Shown here in pieces: positions 58,501 to 64,000 of a DNA stretch of 64,000 nt (positions are counted from its first letter, which is position 1; the number at the start of each line of letters is the position of its first letter). Position numbers and translations under genes: made by a program. Location of the stretch: assembly GCA_947579605.1 (NCBI GenBank), contig OX388307.1, positions 10,951,237 through 11,015,236 on the forward strand, written 5' to 3'. The DNA is from Athripsodes cinereus (taxonomy: Eukaryota > Arthropoda > Insecta > Trichoptera > Leptoceridae). The notes under the pieces were generated by a model. It searched no databases, was not told the origin of the DNA, and saw only the letters and a list, made by a program, of their open reading frames with translations.

Positions 58501-59267
58501 CATTAGCATCCACAATTAATATGGCTCCTTGACAAGCTTGTACAGAGCGCACTACTTCATTTGAGAAATCAACATGTCCTGGAGTATCAATAAGGTTTAA
58601 AAGATATTTTACTCCATGATGAGTAAAGCTTAATGAAGCTGTTACTGCTTTTACTGTTATACCTCTTTCTTTTTCAACCTGGAAAATATTCAATGATATG
58701 AAAAATATGCATCAGATTAAGAAATGACTGGTATGAAAAGATTTAGAAGACAGGTGATCGATGATATTGTCACGCATTTTAAAATTTGACACAAATCAAA
58801 TACTTACAAGTGTTCTGGTATATAGTCATCTTAATTTTATTTAAAATAAAATAGGTATAAAAATAAACCTGCAAACGGTCCAGAACTTGTTTTTGAGAAC
58901 TATTTTTTTTAAGAACTCCAGTCACTTCAAGCAATCTGTCAGCCAAAGTACTTTTGCCATGGTCTACATGTGCAATTATACTAAAATTTCTGATTTTTTC
59001 AATAGTTAATGAATCCAATTCATATAATTTTAAATTGACAGTAGAGGATGAGCACACTCTAAAAAATAAACAATTTTTTAGAACATTTAACTTTTGAAAA
59101 TTTATAAGGCTGAAAAATAGACCTACATACTATAGTTAGGCTTTATATTTCTTCAATTATGAAAAGATTTATGATGGAAACATAATGACACACCTTTTAG
59201 ATGTAACATAATATATATGCGTCCTCTTAATGAAATAATTTAGAATATATGACTTTAATACTGCCAT
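55573..59267 (-). CDS. GUF1: Mitochondrial translation factor GUF1 (LepA/EF4 GTPase), 10 exons
   Basis: GUF1 is the mitochondrial form of LepA, a ribosome-binding GTPase that supports accurate mitochondrial translation under stress. Exons in reading order: 59,267-59,194; 59,058-58,869; 58,678-57,825; 57,733-57,602; 57,524-57,409; 57,278-57,145; 57,000-56,902; 56,609-56,481; 56,148-56,065; 55,698-55,573. Phases join throughout and give 645 aa (human about 670). The N-terminus [20 protein letters not shown] is basic and uncharged otherwise, as for a mitochondrial presequence. GTPase motifs: AHVDHGKST (54-62), ERGITVK (92-98), DTPGHVDF (119-126), NKID (173-176), SAKKG. Then LepA-specific [18 protein letters not shown] and the C-terminal [20 protein letters not shown] with [20 protein letters not shown]. 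The start is the first ATG of the presequence exon. Intron 9 contains an SR-B tail. Confidence 0.92.
55875..55922 (+). repeat. SR-B tail in GUF1 intron 9
   Basis: AAGCAATGTACAGTGAAGAA followed by TAAAATAAGCAAG is the last part of SR-B. It is antisense to GUF1. Confidence 0.6.
57355..57400 (-). repeat. Short dispersed repeat in GUF1 intron 5
   Basis: In reverse it reads GGCGCCGTTTAATGTACCAT then CCATCTCAAGGGTG, matching GCGCCGTTTAATGGAGAATC and CATCTCAAGGGCG at 19,497-19,530. Confidence 0.5.
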
Positions 59268-59779
59268 TCTTTCAATAAAAATAACATAATTTCTTTTAAT
59301 TAATCAAAAATCATGGGATGATTCGAATAATTAAAATCATAACAACATGAAATTTTCACATAACCTACAAAATAGACAACTTCGTAAAATTGAAAAATTG
59401 AAAACATTCGAAGAAATTTAGTGAACTCAAAAGAAATCTATGGGTGAAATTGAAGAAAACTGTCAGTGTCAAAGTTAGCGCTGGGATTTTTTCCCTACTA
59501 GATAATCTTTATGAGCCGAATCAGTGATGTAGATCACAGGTTTTTCCAGCTGCGACCTACATCCGAGTAAAAAAAATTTCAAATACACAAATATTACGTG
59601 CTTACATTTAACAGATTGCAGTAATATTAAATTTATAGTTTATTATCCTGTCTTCCACTTAAGCAAAACTTCACGACGCCGTGTTAAAAATTGAAATTTC
59701 CGCGCAAATTATACGAAACCCTGTGTAGATGCCATGATTTTTTGTTCAGTGATTTGACCAGATATTAAAGAACTACTAA
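59268..59779. other. GUF1 5' flank
   Basis: Probable GUF1 promoter and 5' UTR. No TATA box or other defined site could be picked out with confidence. Confidence 0.4.
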
Positions 59780-60969
59780 GGCCCGCCATACACAAGCAGC
59801 TTGAAGCAGCAAGAACCGACAGCTTGAAGCTGCGACCGCGCAGTGAACTATAGTCTTTTACGTACAGACATACACGGAGCAGCTCGGGCTGACGCAACTG
59901 CTCCGAGCTGCTGGCCGCGCGGTGAAATTTCACTGTGCGGTCGGCAGCTCGGGATGCTAGTGTAGCCATACACGGGGCAGCCCGAGCTGCTAGTGCTGGC
60001 AGCTCGGACGGTAGGTACCTCTCTCCGCGCCCCACGTCTCTTGTGCAAAATGCATGAAATTATTTGGAAATATAAAAGTAAAGGGTCGTTCACATACGTT
60101 CACTTTCAGTGATCACTCCGGATGGTCCTCCAAGATGAACAAGTGTGAACACAGGCGTTTCATCGCTAGTGATCACTAGCGATGACGGAGGAAAGAGATT
60201 ACCACTCGTCATAATATTTTGATGAAAGGTCCTTTCACTGAAACGACCATAAACAAGTTTTATCTTATTATTTGTTTAATTCTCTATGAATTTGTATAGA
60301 ATGTCAGAATCATTAACAAAATTATTTTGCAGTCGAGATCTATATTAATTTATTTTAAGTGTTATTTTTCATTTTTGAATTTATTTAATTATTTCTATGC
60401 TAAAATACGTCAAACTACATAAAACATGAGTGAGAAAGTAGACATGGCAGTGAAAGCATAGGATGAACAAATGTGAACAGACGTGTTCACTTTCGATGAA
60501 CAGGTTTGACCCTGACACTCTGGATGATCATCCAAAGTGAAGTAATGTGAATGCTAATTAATGACTACAGTGACAAAATAAAAAAAAATATAACGCTGAT
60601 TCGTGAAAAATTTATTGAAAACTTCAAAGAAAAAACGAGTGCTGATAAAAATAAAATTGGTGAGTTACCAATTATTGTATTTTTTTTATTTTCGAAGACA
60701 AATGATAGCAAATAAATATTTAATTTTCACAATATTAAAGGCAACCATATTTATAATATTAAAGAGGAAAATACTGTAAAATAAAATCTATAACAAGTAA
60801 TACAAATGTTATAATGAAATACAGTTCCGTCGTCTCCGCCCGGGCTGCCGGTATCAACGGCCCGAGCTGCTGCATCTAGCAGCTTCAAGCTGTCGATACC
60901 GACAGCCCGAGCTGCCTCGTGTATGGTGATACCTGACTAGCAGCCCGAGCTGCTCGTGGATGGCCGGCC
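59780..60969. mobile_element. PIF/Harbinger-like inverted-repeat element between GUF1 and ANKRD40 (1,190 bp)
   Basis: Ends GGCCCGCCATACACAAGCAG and its counterpart CTGCTCGTGGATGGCCGGCC are inverted, flanked by TAA on both sides (59,777-59,779 and 60,970-60,972). Both subterminal regions (59,800-60,015 and 60,840-60,960) are unusually GC-rich and packed with variants of GCAGCTCGGGCTGC, a palindromic word. No transposase frame exists. The AT-rich middle contains a second set of inverted words (TTCACTTTCAGTGATCACTC near 60,100 and GATGATCATCCAAAGTGAAG near 60,525), possibly an older nested element. Confidence 0.78.
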
Positions 60970-60972
60970 TAA

Positions 60973-61421
60973 CGTTGCGATGTCCAATTTTTGAACTGTG
61001 AGTACAATCCATTTCTACAATAATTTAAAATCTCGCATTTTGGCATTGTCTATGGGACGAAGTGAAAGCTGTCATCGTAGAATTGATAAATAGTACCTAG
61101 TACATAAAGTGATAGGTATTATACTATAATAATATTAATATAATCGTCGATTGTCAGCATTATCCGTAGGTATTGTATTCTCTTCAATTGACATCGACGT
61201 TTTCTGTACCTTAGAATTGTTTTTGTATTATGTTCACTTAAGCATGTTTATGATCAGCAATAGTTTCAGTATACCTAAACTTGTTTTTTTTTTTAAATAG
61301 TTAATGTTCAATTTTCAGTTTGAATGAAAAGCACTAGGCTAGGAAATTGAACATCACCTATCTTGCAATTACACAGGACCCATAAATTTATTTCTCAATT
61401 TTCCGATTAAAGCTCAAAGAA
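60973..61421. other. ANKRD40 5' flank
   Basis: AT-rich upstream region and probable 5' UTR of the ankyrin gene. No defined promoter site. Confidence 0.4.
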
Positions 61422-62896
61422 ATGGATAAACGTGCATTGGAAGAAAAGCTGAGGGAAGCTTGCTGTTTAGGAGACTTTGAATCTACTATTAAGCTTTTAG
61501 ATAATGGAGTTGACATTAATTCAAGAAATTCATTGAATGGATGGTAATATATTATTCTTTAAATATTTTTTTATTTTATATTGCTGAGCTGTTAAAATAG
61601 TTGAGTTTAGCCTAAAGGCCTTAACTACTCGCACAAGCATCACCACAGTTCTGTTTGCGCAAGCTTCTTGCACGAAAACACGGACGTGGCTACCACACGA
61701 CGCAGGTAAGTACACGCAAGCCTCATTCTACCCGCAAACGTGAAGCGAGACCTATGGTCATTCTGCTTCAAACTGTTGGCATTGAAACGATGTTTCGTTG
61801 AAACGATAAAAGAAAGTGCGGCATGAACACTGAACACCCAACCACACGTGCAGGTAAGTACGCGCAGGCAAAATTTCAAGCAAATTGAAAAGTCCGCAAG
61901 CCGCACTGTAGGGTTTGCGCAGGATACAGTTTTACCAACCACACGCACGGTGTTCCGTGTACAAGTCGGCCTGCGCAGGCAATACTGTGGTGGTACTTGT
62001 GCGTGTAGTAGGCGCCTAAAAATACTTGAAAATTAGTACATACATTATTCTTTTGATTTATATTTACAGGACGGCATTGCATTGGGCTTGCAAAAATTCG
62101 CATGTCTCAATGGTCTCTCTATTGTTGTCTAGAGGGGCAGACAGTAGTATCCGAACCCTGACTGGACAAACTCCCAGAGATATGACAACCAATATAGAAG
62201 TAGCTACACTCCTACAAGCTTGTGAATCCCCGCCTGTCTCTCCCGACAGTAGATCACTTACTGACAGATTACCTTATGATCTGCCACACAATATGATTGG
62301 TATCAACAGACATGACAGTTTTTCAAATCAACATAATGCAACAGGTAAATCACAACTTATTCTTGTAATGTAAATCAAGTCAGCTCTCTAACTTTACAGT
62401 ATTTAAGTACTAAAATTATCAATTTTTAATGTTACAGATATTATATTTAAAGTGCGAATTGCAAATTCGTCAGATACAGACTTTATTGAAATAGAACTGC
62501 CAAAATTGGGGGTTACTTATCAAAACCTGCTGTCTGTATGTTGTCAGGAATTAGAAATTCTCCCAGAGCAGGTAAGCTGGAGCAGATATTATGTTTCTTC
62601 ATAAAAATAATCCTAGTTTGTGGTTGTTTTTCATACTATCTCCAAATGTGAAGCCCTTCAATAAAAATATTTTTCTTAAATATTCCAATAAAATTGTAAT
62701 CATTTTACAGGTAAGTCGTTTAAGAAAACTACCCGATACAAGAATCAGGACAGACTCAGATGTGAAAAGATTAAAGCAGTTTCAAGAACTAGAAGTTGTG
62801 TTGAAAGATTCTCCCATCACAGGATATCTTCACATTGCATCTACAAATATATATCCCTCTATTGCAGCTAACCGAAATCAGACAGTTCTCTATTAA
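61422..62896 (+). CDS. ANKRD40: Ankyrin repeat domain protein 40-like, 4 exons
   Basis: Exons: 61,422-61,543; 62,070-62,344; 62,438-62,571; 62,711-62,896; all introns GT-AG and in phase, giving 238 aa. The N-terminal third has ankyrin repeats (LREACCLGDFESTIKLLDNG, WTALHWACKNSHVSMVSLLL, SRGADSSIRTLTGQTPRDM). A linker with SPPVSPDSRS follows. The C-terminal half has a ubiquitin-fold-like stretch (IANSSDTDFIEIELPKLGVT) and VSRLRKLPDTRIRTDSDVKR then LKQFQELEVVL, which I recognise as the conserved end of ANKRD40. It is shorter than the vertebrate protein (about 368 aa), probably through a shorter linker. Cellular function is poorly known. Intron 1 holds a small DNA element. A poly(A) signal AATAAA lies at 63,078-63,083. 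Confidence 0.8.
61616..62016. mobile_element. Short inverted-repeat element in ANKRD40 intron 1 (about 400 bp)
   Basis: The left end (61,616-61,650, with TACTCGCACAAGCATCACCA) and right end (61,985-62,016, with TGGTGGTACTTGTGCGTGTA) are inverted. TAA(A) is present on both sides (61,613 and 62,017). The GGCGCC or AGGCC ends and the TAA flank recall the 59.8-kb element. Internal GCAGGTAAGTACACGCAAGC is repeated as GCAGGTAAGTACGCGCAGGC, and both contain a strong splice-donor-like GGTAAGT on the sense strand. Confidence 0.65.
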
Positions 62897-63083
62897 TATA
62901 ATTGAAATATTTTATTTGCCTAGCAACAGTTTTATTTTTTGTCCGGGGGGCCTAATATGGCCACATTGAGCAATTCATCTACAATTCATATTTGGTGAAA
63001 TGTTGCCGTTAAATTGTTTTACAATTCCTAATATGATTCATATAAAGTGGCCTTTTTAGCCCCCCTGATGTTTGTGCAATAAA

Positions 63084-63921
63084 CGTATTTGAATGATTTA
63101 CTTACGGCAGTGTCCACACTTACTGTACAAACAGCAAGAACAAAATGTTAACATTAAATTGCGATCAAATCGACACTCATTCATTTTTTTTTTAAATGCA
63201 GTTTGAAGTGAGAGGAAACTGGTTTATCTCAGAATCAACAAACTTTTTGAGCCTCAATCTTACATCTGTGAACTATGTTATATAAATGCTACAATTTTCT
63301 TGAACATCTATTAGATGAAATATTTTACAAATAATTCTTCCATAATATTAAGATGATCCTCTTTATAGTAGTTATGCACAATAAATTATTATAAGTCAGA
63401 TGTAAAGAAGAATATAAAACATACTGGAAGGGACTGCACATTAACATAATTTTAATAAATTTGTTGCAATATTGCAGAGGTCTATGCTTAAATTCAAAAT
63501 ATTAATATTTAGGTGAATAGAGACTAGTTAATTGCTTATTGTCGTTCCATTTTCAAGAATGTAAGTTAATTACTCTTGTGAATTCCCATCCAATGGCTTT
63601 TGATCCAAAGAAGCGTATGAGCCAAAATTATTTTGTACAAGTATTTTCAGTATTTTATAGTAGAAATGTCAGTTTAAACTGAATTGACTAAGAATGAGAT
63701 CTCACTCACACTTTGATCATATATAATTCAGAATATTTAATATTTTATTGTTGAAAGTTGAAAGTCGGAGACATAAATTTAAAAAAAAATTATGTGATGT
63801 TACTGAATTTTATGGTTATAGAAAATAAATATAATTGTTTAAATAAAAAAAAATTTTCATTTGTTGAATCCAAAATCAATAACAAAAACAGCGCTGTTAA
63901 AAATAATAACCGTTGAAGAAA
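63084..63921. other. Intergenic DNA between two convergent genes
   Basis: It contains the ANKRD40 3' end and the 3' UTR of the next gene on the minus strand; TTTATT at 63,744-63,749 is a candidate minus-strand poly(A) signal. No other feature seen. Confidence 0.45.
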
Positions 63922-64000
63922 TCAATCATCTTCACTGTCATCCTGATCTTCGCTGGCCACTTCGCTTTCATCTGTGCTGTCTTCTTCATCATGTTCATTG
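63922..64000 (-). CDS. Acidic C-terminus of an unidentified protein (partial)
   Basis: The minus strand reads NEHDEEDSTDESEVASEDQD then DSEDD and TGA (63,922-63,924). The gene continues beyond the right edge. Such Asp/Glu/Ser tails occur in many nuclear and nucleolar proteins and do not identify a family. The open frame and the compositional contrast with the AT-rich flank support a real exon, but only 25 codons are visible. Confidence 0.5.
   Translation of the reverse strand, partial: NEHDEEDSTDESEVASEDQDDSEDD

Overview
This window looks like a nuclear fragment of an insect genome. It is AT-rich, its genes have short GT-AG introns, and it carries many non-LTR retrotransposon remnants, a Penelope-like remnant, hAT elements, a mariner/IS630-type element and many short palindromic elements. 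Frequent TAGGTACCTAC-like words, a tRNA-derived SINE, and a LINE 3' module resembling common moth repeats make Lepidoptera the best guess. Another insect order cannot be excluded from sequence alone. No bacterial genes, rRNA or functional tRNA were seen.

Layout. Positions 1-47,000 hold no host gene that I can support. This stretch is layered repeats. One dispersed SINE-like family, called SR-A here, has at least 17 copies, a palindromic CCACTTGTGG core and a GATA tail. A LINE-type 3' module, called SR-B, has about nine copies. The region also holds jockey-like and (GAT)n-tailed LINE fragments, a GIY-YIG Penelope remnant (4.65-5.27 kb), four bounded hAT elements (14.2, 27.1, 36.7 and 43.5 kb), a 923-bp mariner/IS630-type element (23.4 kb), a 210-bp hairpin (22.2 kb) and a nearly full-length R1-type LINE (29,455-34,810). 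Several insertions are nested with readable target-site duplications, so their order can be reconstructed.

Positions 47.7-64 kb form a compact gene block: IFT140 (+, 11 exons, 1,386 aa, ciliary IFT-A subunit), GUF1 (-, 10 exons, 645 aa, mitochondrial LepA/EF4 GTPase), ANKRD40-like (+, 4 exons, 238 aa) and the acidic C-terminus of an unidentified gene (-) running off the right edge. IFT140 and GUF1 are convergent with poly(A) signals 7 bp apart. GUF1 and ANKRD40 are divergent and separated by a 1.19-kb inverted-repeat DNA element. Shorter elements of similar type lie in IFT140 intron 8 and ANKRD40 intron 1. Upstream of IFT140 are two RFX X-box-like motifs, as expected for a gene used in ciliated sensory neurons. 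These genes do not share a pathway; the grouping is positional.

Exon boundaries were set by hand from GT/AG sites, reading-frame continuity and family resemblance. No search or alignment was run.
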